A stretch of 64,000 bases of DNA from Pseudomonas bubulae (GTDB lineage Bacteria; Pseudomonadota; Gammaproteobacteria; Pseudomonadales; Pseudomonadaceae): the NCBI RefSeq assembly GCF_037023725.1, contig NZ_CP146077.1:1587001-1651000 (forward strand), given 5' to 3'. Numbering within the stretch: the first letter of the stretch is position 1; each line of letters begins with the position of its first letter. Position numbers and translations under genes: made by a program. Below the pieces are notes generated by a model, which was not told where the DNA came from, made no database searches, and was given only the letters and a program-made list of their open reading frames with translations. This document shows, in pieces, positions 54,452 through 64,000 of this stretch.

Positions 54452-55391
54452 CTATAGATAGCGGCTTCAACCACATCACCGTACTGCTCGACGAAGCCGT
54501 AGAGGCTCTCGCCGTACGCCCTGATGGATGCTATCTGGATGGCACCTTCGGTCGCGGCGGACATAGCCGCCTGATACTCCAGAAGCTGGGCCCTGAGGGG
54601 CGTCTGCTCGGGTTCGATAAAGATCCACAAGCGATTGCCACCGGGCAAGCGCTGGCGGCCGAAGACGGCCGCTTTGTCATTGTGCAGCGCAGTTTTGCGG
54701 AAATGGGATCCGAAATTGCCGAGCGCGGTCTGGCTGGCAAGGTCGACGGCGTGTTGCTTGATCTGGGTGTCTCTTCGCCACAGCTTGACGACCCGGAGCG
54801 CGGCTTCAGCTTTATGAATGACGGCCCGCTGGACATGCGTATGGACCCTGATCGCGGTATCAGCGCGGCCGAGTTCGTCAACACTGCCTCCCAGGAGGAA
54901 ATCGCCCGCGTATTCAAGGAATACGGCGAAGAGCGGTTTTCCGGTCGCATGGCCCGTGCGGTTGTCGAACGTCGCGATATCAAGCCGTTCGAGCGTACAG
55001 GCGACCTGGCCGAAGTGCTGAAAGTGGCCAACCCGGCCTGGGAGAAGGGCAAGCACCCGGCGACCCGCACTTTCCAGGGCCTGCGCATTCATGTGAACAA
55101 CGAACTGGGTGACCTTGAGGCTGGCCTTGAAGCTGCCCTTGAGTCCCTGGCTATCGGCGGCCGCCTGGTCGTTATCAGCTTCCACTCGCTGGAAGACCGC
55201 ATCGTCAAACTGTTTATGCGCAAACTGGTCAAGGGCGAGCCCGACAACCTGCCGCGCGGCTTGCCCGTGCAGCACGTTGCCTTCGAACCGAAGATCAAGA
55301 TTCATGGTAAGGCACAGACCGCGTCCGATGCCGAACTCAAAGCCAATCCGCGCTCGCGCAGCGCTGTCATGCGCGTCGCGGAGAAGCTTCG

Positions 55392-55395
<4 letters not shown>
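54448..55395 (+). CDS. rsmH: 16S rRNA (cytosine(1402)-N4)-methyltransferase RsmH
   Basis: RsmH (MraW) methylates N4 of C1402, the same nucleotide that RsmI modifies on its ribose. The 315-residue protein has [16 protein letters not shown] motif [14 protein letters not shown] and the [17 protein letters not shown] block. It starts at GTG 54448, overlapping the mraZ stop (GTGA). Its stop overlaps ftsL. The partner enzyme RsmI lies 2.2 kb upstream, so both C1402 methylases are in one window. Confidence 0.98.
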
Positions 55396-57429
<2,034 letters not shown>

Positions 57430-57430
<1 letters not shown>

Positions 57431-58893
57431 TGTCCCTGAGCCTGAACAAGATTTTTCCTCACGCCGGTCACGATCTGCTGATCCGTGAACTGACCCTCGA
57501 CAGCCGCAATGTACGCGCAGGTGATCTGTTCCTTGCGGTGCCTGGCGGCAAGCTCGATGGTCGTGAACATATCGCTGACGCCCTTAAGCGCGGCGCTGCT
57601 GCCGTGGCCTATGAAGTGGACGGCGCTGATGTGCTGCCTATCTCTGCCGTGCCGCTGATTCCGGTCAAGGGCCTTGCGGCCCAGCTGTCGGATATCGCCG
57701 GGCGTTTTTATGGTGAGCCCAGCCGGCATCTGAATCTGGTAGGTGTCACTGGCACCAACGGCAAAACCAGCGTCACTCAGCTGGTGGCCCAGGCGCTTGA
57801 CCTGCTGGGTCAGCACTGCGGCATCGTCGGCACCTTGGGCACCGGTTTTTATGGCGCGCTGCAAAGTGGCCGTCACACCACGCCAGACCCGATTGCCGTA
57901 CAGGCCATGCTCGCCGACCTGAAAAAGGCCGGGGCCAAAGCGGTAGCGATGGAGGTTTCTTCCCATGGCCTGGATCAGGGTCGCGTCAGTGCGTTGGCAT
58001 TTGACGTCGCCGTGCTGACCAACCTGTCCCGCGACCATCTGGATTACCACGGCACGATGGAGGCTTACGCCGCCGCCAAGGCCAAGTTGTTTGCCTGGCC
58101 GGACCTGCGCTGCCGGGTGCTGAACCTGGACGATGAATTTGGCCGCCAACTGGCCGCTGAAAAGCATGAGTCGCGCCTGATCAGCTATAGCCTTGAGGAC
58201 ACAGGGGCCACCCTGTACTGCCGTGATGCCATCTTTGATGATGACGGTGTGCGGGCCACCGTAGTGACGGCACAAGGCGAGCATCTGTTGCGCAGCTCGC
58301 TGCTGGGACGCTTCAACCTGAGCAACGTACTGGCTGCCGTTGGCGCCTTGCTTGGGCTGGACTACCCGCTGGACGAAATTCTCAAAGTGCTGCCCAAGCT
58401 GGAAGGCCCGGTCGGTCGCATGCAGCGTTTGGGTGGCGGCAACAAGCCGCTGGTGGTGGTCGACTACGCCCACACCCCGGATGCACTGGAAAAAGTACTG
58501 CTAGCCCTGCGCCCGCATGCCAAGGGCCAACTGCTGTGCCTGTTCGGCTGCGGCGGCGACCGTGACCGCGGCAAGCGCCCGTTGATGGCGCAAGTGGTTG
58601 AACGTTTGGCTGACGGTGTTCTGGTGACTGACGACAACCCGCGCACCGAAGCACCGGGGCAAATTTTTGATGATATTCGTGAGGGTTTTGTCGCGCCGCA
58701 GGACGTCACTTTTGTCGCCGGTCGCGGTGATGCCATTGCGCAGTTGATCGCCGGTGCCAGCGCCGCTGACGTAATCGTGCTGGCGGGTAAAGGTCATGAG
58801 GACTATCAGGAAATCAACGGCGAACGCCATGACTTCTCTGATCTGGTCGAAGCCGAAAAAGCCTTGAACACTTGGGAGGCTGCCCATGCTTAA
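57430..58893 (+). CDS. murE: UDP-N-acetylmuramyl-tripeptide synthetase MurE
   Basis: MurE adds meso-diaminopimelate to UDP-MurNAc-L-Ala-D-Glu in the cytoplasm. The 487-residue protein has ATP-binding GVTGTNGKTSVTQL, and DNPRTEAP, the motif that selects meso-DAP over lysine. TAATG overlap with ftsI and eight-base overlap with murF couple translation. Confidence 0.98.
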
Positions 58894-60253
58894 GCCTCTG
58901 TTGCTCAGTGAAGTGGCTGCTGCCCTGCAGGGGCGTGTGGTAGATGTCGACTGCCGTTTCAGCGGGGTCAGCATCGACAGCCGGGCGATCAGCAAGGGTC
59001 AGCTGTTTATTGCGCTGACCGGCCCGCGTTTCGATGGCCACGACTACCTCAATGAAGTGGCTGCCAAGGGCGCTGTTGCCGCGCTGGTTGAGCGCGAAGT
59101 GCCGGAGTCGGCGCTGCCGCAACTGGTGGTCAAGGACACCCGCGAAGCTTTGGGTCGCCTGGGTGCGCTCAACCGTGCCGGCTACGATAAACCGGTGGCG
59201 GCGATTACCGGCTCAAGCGGCAAGACCACGGTCAAAGAAATGCTCGCCTGCATTCTGCGCACCCGTGGCCCGGTGCTGGCGACCAAGGGCAACCTGAACA
59301 ACGATCTGGGCGTGCCGCTGACGCTGCTGGAACTGACAGCTGAGCACACGGCTGCGGTTATTGAGCTGGGCGCTTCACGCCTCGGCGAAATTGCCTACAC
59401 CGTGGCCATGACCCAGCCCCATGTCGCCGTGCTCAACAATGCCGGTACTGCCCACGTGGGCGAGTTCGGTGGCCCGGATAAAATCGTCGAAGCTAAGGGC
59501 GAAATCATCGAAGGGCTGAAGGCTGACGGAATCGCTGTCCTGAATCTGGATGACAAGGCATTCGCCATCTGGAAGAACCGGGCAGCGGGGCGCAAGGTGC
59601 TGAGTTTTGCCTTGAACAACCCTCAAGCCGATTTTTATGCCAGCGATCTGAGCCGTGACGCTCGCGGTTGCCCGGGCTTCACCTTGCACAGCCCGCTGGG
59701 TAGCGAGCAGGTCCAACTTAACCTGTTGGGCACCCACAACGTGGCCAACGCACTGGCCGCTGCGGCAGCTGCTCACGCCCTCGGCGTGTCGCTGTTTGGT
59801 ATTAAAACCGGCCTTGAAGCCGTGTTGCCGGTAAAAGGTCGCGCTGTCGCGCAATTGACCGCCGCGGGCCTGCGAATTATTGATGACACTTACAACGCAA
59901 ACCCCACCTCAATGTGCGCTGCCGTTGATATACTCGCCGCCTTTTCCGGCCGCACCGTCCTGGTGCTCGGAGATATTGGCGAACTGGGTGAGTGGGCGGA
60001 GCAAGGACATCGTGAAGTAGGCGCTTATGCCGCCGACAAAGTTTCAGCGCTCTATGCGGTGGGACCCATGATGGCTCATGCCGTCACTGCTTTTGGACAC
60101 CAGGCTCGTCACTTCGCCAATCAGGCTGACCTGATCAAGGCGCTTCGCGCTGAGCACGAAACAAACACCACTATTTTGATCAAGGGCTCGCGCAGCGCTG
60201 CGATGGAAAACGTCGTTGCGGCTTTGTGCGGTTCCAGCGGGGAGAAACATTAA
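58886..60253 (+). CDS. murF: UDP-N-acetylmuramoyl-tripeptide-D-alanyl-D-alanine ligase MurF
   Basis: MurF attaches the D-Ala-D-Ala dipeptide, completing the UDP-MurNAc-pentapeptide. The 455-residue protein has ATP-binding [19 protein letters not shown], then [13 protein letters not shown] and the C-terminal [19 protein letters not shown]. It overlaps murE by eight bases and ends in TAATG with mraY. Confidence 0.98.
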   Translation: MLKPLLLSEVAAALQGRVVDVDCRFSGVSIDSRAISKGQLFIALTGPRFDGHDYLNEVAAKGAVAALVEREVPESALPQLVVKDTREALGRLGALNRAGYDKPVAAITGSSGKTTVKEMLACILRTRGPVLATKGNLNNDLGVPLTLLELTAEHTAAVIELGASRLGEIAYTVAMTQPHVAVLNNAGTAHVGEFGGPDKIVEAKGEIIEGLKADGIAVLNLDDKAFAIWKNRAAGRKVLSFALNNPQADFYASDLSRDARGCPGFTLHSPLGSEQVQLNLLGTHNVANALAAAAAAHALGVSLFGIKTGLEAVLPVKGRAVAQLTAAGLRIIDDTYNANPTSMCAAVDILAAFSGRTVLVLGDIGELGEWAEQGHREVGAYAADKVSALYAVGPMMAHAVTAFGHQARHFANQADLIKALRAEHETNTTILIKGSRSAAMENVVAALCGSSGEKH

Positions 60254-61335
60254 TGCTGCTGCTGCTAGCGGAGTATCTGCAACAGTTCCATAAAGGCTTC
60301 GCGGTCTTCCAGTACCTGTCCCTGCGCGGGATCCTCGGGGTGCTGACCGCGTTGACCTTGTCGCTGTGTCTGGGGCCGTGGATGATCCGCACCCTGCAAA
60401 ACCGTCAGATCGGCCAGTCGGTACGTAATGACGGCCCACAATCGCACCTGTCCAAATCGGGCACTCCGACCATGGGCGGTGCGTTGATCCTGTCAGCCAT
60501 CGCCATCAGCACCCTGTTGTGGGCTGACCTGAGCAACCGTTATGTGTGGGTCGTGCTGATCGTGACCCTGTTGTTCGGCGCCATCGGCTGGGTGGATGAC
60601 TACCGCAAGGTAATCGAAAAAAACTCCCGTGGCTTGCCAAGCCGCTGGAAGTATTTCTGGCAGTCGGTGTTCGGTCTGGGCGCGGCGATCTTCTTGTACG
60701 TGACAGCGCCAAGCGCGGTAGAAACCACGCTGATCCTGCCCATCCTCAAGGACGCCAGCATTCCGCTGGGCATTGGCTTTGTTGTTCTCACCTACTTTGT
60801 GATCGTGGGTTCGAGCAATGCGGTCAACCTGACTGACGGCCTCGATGGCCTGGCGATCATGCCCACCGTGATGGTCGGCGGTGCGCTGGGTATCTTCTGC
60901 TACCTGTCGGGCAACGTGAAATTTGCCGACTACCTGCTGATCCCTTATGTACCGGGCGCGGGTGAGTTGATTGTGTTCTGCGGCGCATTGATTGGCGCCG
61001 GTCTCGGGTTCCTGTGGTTCAACACCTACCCGGCACAAGTCTTTATGGGTGATGTTGGCGCACTGGCGCTGGGCGCAGCTCTGGGCACTATCGCCGTGAT
61101 CGTGCGCCAGGAAATCGTGTTGTTCATCATGGGCGGTGTGTTCGTGATGGAAACCCTGTCCGTGGTGATCCAGGTAGCGTCCTTCAAGTTGACCGGCAAG
61201 CGGGTGTTCCGTATGGCGCCGATTCATCACCACTTTGAACTCAAAGGCTGGCCTGAGCCACGTGTGATCGTCCGCTTCTGGATCATTACCGTGATTCTCG
61301 TACTGGTCGGCCTTGCCACACTGAAGCTGAGGTAG
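60253..61335 (+). CDS. mraY: Phospho-N-acetylmuramoyl-pentapeptide transferase MraY
   Basis: MraY joins the UDP-MurNAc-pentapeptide to undecaprenyl phosphate, forming lipid I in the inner membrane. The 360-residue protein has about ten membrane spans, the catalytic acidic pairs in [10 protein letters not shown] and [12 protein letters not shown], and the [10 protein letters not shown] loop. ATG 60253 overlaps the murF TAA; the ORF to 60226 would read back into murF and is rejected. Confidence 0.98.
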   Translation: MLLLLAEYLQQFHKGFAVFQYLSLRGILGVLTALTLSLCLGPWMIRTLQNRQIGQSVRNDGPQSHLSKSGTPTMGGALILSAIAISTLLWADLSNRYVWVVLIVTLLFGAIGWVDDYRKVIEKNSRGLPSRWKYFWQSVFGLGAAIFLYVTAPSAVETTLILPILKDASIPLGIGFVVLTYFVIVGSSNAVNLTDGLDGLAIMPTVMVGGALGIFCYLSGNVKFADYLLIPYVPGAGELIVFCGALIGAGLGFLWFNTYPAQVFMGDVGALALGAALGTIAVIVRQEIVLFIMGGVFVMETLSVVIQVASFKLTGKRVFRMAPIHHHFELKGWPEPRVIVRFWIITVILVLVGLATLKLR

Positions 61336-61340
61336 AACCT

Positions 61341-62687
61341 GTGTCTCTGATCGCTTCTGACCACTTCCGCATCGTTGTCGGCCTCGGCAAGAGCGGCATG
61401 TCCCTGGTGCGCTTCCTGGCGCAACGGGGCGTGTCGTTTGCCGTGGCAGATACGCGGGAAAACCCGCCGGAGCTTGCCACGCTGCGCCGTGACTACCCGC
61501 AAGTGGAAGTGCGTTGTGGCGAGCTGGATGTCGAATTCCTGTGCCGCGCCGACGAGCTTTACGTGAGCCCCGGCCTGGCCCTGGCGACTCCGGCGCTGCA
61601 AGCTGCTGCTGCCCGCGGCGTGAAACTGTCGGGCGACATCGACCTGTTCGCGCGTAACGCGAAAGCGCCTATCGTGGCAATCAGTGGTTCCAACGCCAAA
61701 AGCACCGTGACCACCCTGGTCGGTGAAATGGCTGCGGCAGCCGGCAAGCGCGTTGCGGTGGGTGGCAACCTTGGCACGCCGGCACTGGACCTGCTCAGCG
61801 ATGATATCGAGCTGTACGTGATGGAGCTGTCGAGCTTCCAGCTGGAGACCACCAACCAGCTGGGTGCTGAAGTGGCCACAGTGCTCAATGTCAGCGAAGA
61901 CCATATGGACCGCTACAGCGGCCTGCCTGCGTACCACCTGGCCAAGCACCGGATCTTCCGTGGCGCCCGGCAGGTGGTGGTCAATCGTCAGGATGCCCTG
62001 ACCCGCCCGCTGATGAGCGAAGGTCAGCCGTGCTGGACTTTCGGCCTCAGCGCGCCGGACTTCAAGGCCTTCGGCCTGCGTGAAGAAAACGGCGAAAAAT
62101 ACCTCGCTTTCGAATTCCAGAACCTCATGCCCGTGCGCGAGCTGAAAGTGCGTGGCGCACATAATCAGGCCAATGCCCTGGCTGCCCTGGCGCTGGGTCA
62201 CGCGGTTGGTCTGCCGTTCGACGCCATGCTCGCCAGCCTGCGCAATTTCACCGGTCTTGAGCATCGCTGTCAGTGGGTGCGCGAGCTGGATGGCGTGAGC
62301 TACTACAACGACTCCAAGGCCACCAACGTCGGCGCGGCACTGGCTGCTATCGAAGGGCTGGGGATGGACATGGATGGCAAGCTGATCCTTATCGCCGGTG
62401 GCGACGGCAAGGGCGCGGATTTCAGCGGCTTGCGTGATTCGGTTGCCAAGCACTGCCGCGCGGCAGTGTTGATAGGTCGTGATGCGGGGCTGATAGCCGA
62501 CGCCCTTGGCGATGCCGTGCCGCAAGTGCGTGCCGGTTCGCTGGACGAAGCCATCGCACTGAGCCGCTCACTGGCGCAATCGGGTGATGCAGTCTTGCTG
62601 TCGCCAGCCTGCGCCAGTTTCGACATGTTCAAAAACTACGAAGAGCGCGGCCAGTTGTTCGCTCGCGCCGTGGAGGTGCTGGCATGA
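61341..62687 (+). CDS. murD: UDP-N-acetylmuramoylalanine-D-glutamate ligase MurD
   Basis: MurD adds D-glutamate to UDP-MurNAc-L-Ala. The 448-residue protein starts at GTG 61341, 5 bp after mraY. It has the UDP-binding VGLGKSGMSLVRF and an ATP loop AISGSNAKSTVTTLVGEM, in which the usual GTNGKST is GSNAKST; I believe this form is normal in Pseudomonas. The YNDSKATNVGA segment near residue 330 is the family third motif. The stop overlaps ftsW by four bases. Confidence 0.98.
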   Translation: MSLIASDHFRIVVGLGKSGMSLVRFLAQRGVSFAVADTRENPPELATLRRDYPQVEVRCGELDVEFLCRADELYVSPGLALATPALQAAAARGVKLSGDIDLFARNAKAPIVAISGSNAKSTVTTLVGEMAAAAGKRVAVGGNLGTPALDLLSDDIELYVMELSSFQLETTNQLGAEVATVLNVSEDHMDRYSGLPAYHLAKHRIFRGARQVVVNRQDALTRPLMSEGQPCWTFGLSAPDFKAFGLREENGEKYLAFEFQNLMPVRELKVRGAHNQANALAALALGHAVGLPFDAMLASLRNFTGLEHRCQWVRELDGVSYYNDSKATNVGAALAAIEGLGMDMDGKLILIAGGDGKGADFSGLRDSVAKHCRAAVLIGRDAGLIADALGDAVPQVRAGSLDEAIALSRSLAQSGDAVLLSPACASFDMFKNYEERGQLFARAVEVLA

Positions 62688-63898
62688 TGTTCGGCATCCT
62701 CAAACCTTATCCTTCACCGCTGATTACGGGCCGTGGCATTGACCTCGACTTCCCGTTGCTCGCCGGTTGCCTGGCCTTGCTCGGTCTGGGGCTGGTGATG
62801 ATCACTTCGGCTTCGTCCGAAGTGGCGGCGTTGCAGTCGGGCAACACCCTGTACCACATGATCCGCCACCTGTTTTACATCGTGCTCGGCCTGGGCGCAT
62901 GCATCATGACCATGATGGTGCCGATCGCGACCTGGCAACGCATGGGCTTCATGTTGCTGATCGGTGCATTCGGTTTGCTGGTGGCCGTACTGATCCCGGG
63001 CATTGGCCGTGAGGTAAACGGCTCGATGCGCTGGATCGGTTTCAGCTTCTTCAACGTGCAGCCTTCGGAGATCGCCAAGGTCTTTGTGGTGATCTACCTG
63101 GCGGGCTACCTGGTGCGTCAGCAGAAGGAAGTGCGGGATAGCTGGATGGGCTTTTTCAAGCCATTTATCGTGCTGCTGCCAATGGCCGGCCTGCTGCTGA
63201 TGGAGCCCGACTTCGGAGCCACGGTTGTGATGATGGGCGCCGCTGCTGCCATGCTGTTTCTCGGTGGTGTCGGCCTGTTCCGTTTCGCTCTGATGGTGGC
63301 GCTGGCTGTCGGCGCGGTGTTCGTGCTGGTACAGGCACAGCCTTACCGCATGGCGCGTTTGATTACCTTTACCGACCCGTGGTCCGACCAGTTCGGCTCC
63401 GGCTACCAGTTGACCCAGGCCCTGATCGCCTTCGGTCGCGGCGAGTGGTTTGGTGTCGGTCTGGGCAACAGTGTGCAGAAGCAGTTCTACCTGCCTGAAG
63501 CACATACCGACTTCGTGTTTTCGGTACTGGCAGAAGAGCTGGGTGTTGTCGGCTCGCTGCTGACCGTGGCCCTGTTCGTATTTGTGTGTGTGCGCGGCAT
63601 GTACATTGGCATGTGGGCCGAGCGCGCCAAGCAGTATTTCTCGGCTTATATGGCCTATGGCTTGTCGTTCCTGTGGATCGGCCAGTTCCTGATCAATATC
63701 GGGGTAAACGTCGGCTTGCTGCCAACCAAGGGCCTGACCCTGCCGTTCCTCAGTTATGGCGGCAGCTCGCTGGTGATTTGCTGCGTGTGCATGGGACTGT
63801 TGCTGCGCATCGAGTGGGAGAGTCGAACCCACCTGGGCAGTGAAGAGACCGATTTCAAAGAAAGCGACTTTGCAGAGGAGCCGACCCATGGGCGCTAA
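62684..63898 (+). CDS. ftsW: Peptidoglycan polymerase FtsW (SEDS family)
   Basis: FtsW is the septal peptidoglycan glycosyltransferase that works with FtsI. The 404-residue protein has about ten membrane spans and SEDS marks: [54 protein letters not shown] and [20 protein letters not shown]. Two ATG codons (62684, 62687) are possible starts; the first overlaps the murD stop. It overlaps murG by 11 bases. Confidence 0.98.
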   Translation: MMFGILKPYPSPLITGRGIDLDFPLLAGCLALLGLGLVMITSASSEVAALQSGNTLYHMIRHLFYIVLGLGACIMTMMVPIATWQRMGFMLLIGAFGLLVAVLIPGIGREVNGSMRWIGFSFFNVQPSEIAKVFVVIYLAGYLVRQQKEVRDSWMGFFKPFIVLLPMAGLLLMEPDFGATVVMMGAAAAMLFLGGVGLFRFALMVALAVGAVFVLVQAQPYRMARLITFTDPWSDQFGSGYQLTQALIAFGRGEWFGVGLGNSVQKQFYLPEAHTDFVFSVLAEELGVVGSLLTVALFVFVCVRGMYIGMWAERAKQYFSAYMAYGLSFLWIGQFLINIGVNVGLLPTKGLTLPFLSYGGSSLVICCVCMGLLLRIEWESRTHLGSEETDFKESDFAEEPTHGR

Positions 63899-64000
63899 CG
63901 TGCTGATCATGGCGGGCGGCACCGGTGGCCACGTGTTCCCGGCGCTGGCTTGCGCCCGCGAATTCGAAGCCCGCGGCTACACCGTGCACTGGCTCGGTAC
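63888..64000 (+). CDS. murG: MurG glycosyltransferase (5' part, cut by window)
   Basis: Only 37 codons are in the window. They give [21 protein letters not shown], with the GGTGGH glycine loop of MurG near residue 10. MurG adds GlcNAc to lipid I to make lipid II. ATG 63888 follows GAGGAGCC inside the end of ftsW. The gene continues beyond the window. Confidence 0.96.
   Translation, partial: MGANVLIMAGGTGGHVFPALACAREFEARGYTVHWLG

Overview
The window is chromosomal DNA of a Pseudomonas species, most likely of the P. fluorescens/P. putida side of the genus. The basis is gene content and order: opdP next to a dpp peptide transporter, roxSR, mqo with a PA4642-type gene, rplM-rpsI-petABC-sspAB, rnpB, then the dcw cluster. 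Intergenic regions carry Pseudomonas-style REP palindromes. There is no rRNA, tRNA, phage, insertion sequence or CRISPR array. The DNA reads as core genome throughout.

1-4.9 kb: an osmoprotectant (quaternary amine) ABC transporter operon on the minus strand, its ATPase cut by the window edge, divergent from prfC. 5-16.4 kb: a minus-strand peptide import locus: three DppA-type binding proteins, an OprD-family porin (OpdP) and DppBCDF. 16.7-19.7 kb: a SIMPL-domain protein and the RoxS/RoxR redox two-component system. 19.8-24.2 kb: a SbmA/YddA-like ABC exporter, two small genes and malate:quinone oxidoreductase. 24.2-33.2 kb: a set of small housekeeping or unknown genes: YajG lipoprotein, acyltransferase, zinc-ribbon protein, DUF2007 protein, a divergent SRAP protein, M48 lipoprotein, a TMEM165/GDT1 exporter behind a yybP-ykoY manganese riboswitch, RsmC, a hydroxyacid dehydrogenase and a LysE exporter. 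33.3-43.4 kb: a DUF1302 outer-membrane protein, OmpA-like lipoprotein, ZapG, an alpha/beta hydrolase, TrpS, ZapE, asparaginase, a GlxA-type AraC regulator and an aldo/keto reductase.

43.6-64 kb is a growth and envelope block: ribosomal L13/S9, the cytochrome bc1 complex (petABC), SspA/SspB, then dolP-diaA(gmhA)-yraN-lpoA on the minus strand and rsmI divergent from it. RNase P RNA follows, then mraZ-rsmH-ftsL-ftsI-murE-murF-mraY-murD-ftsW-murG with overlapping or nearly overlapping genes. The mraZ promoter has three GTGGN boxes in exact 10-bp phase just downstream, fitting MraZ autoregulation.

The points most worth a second look are a long rod-shaped hairpin (47351-47461) followed by a T-tract between petC and sspA; a SRAP protein that keeps Cys2 and the catalytic Glu but lacks the Asn and His of the active site; a TrpS with a YegP-like C-terminal extension; the architecture of the manganese riboswitch; a secreted Asp/Gly-rich small protein; and a dpp locus without the regulator and peptidase genes recalled from P. 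aeruginosa.
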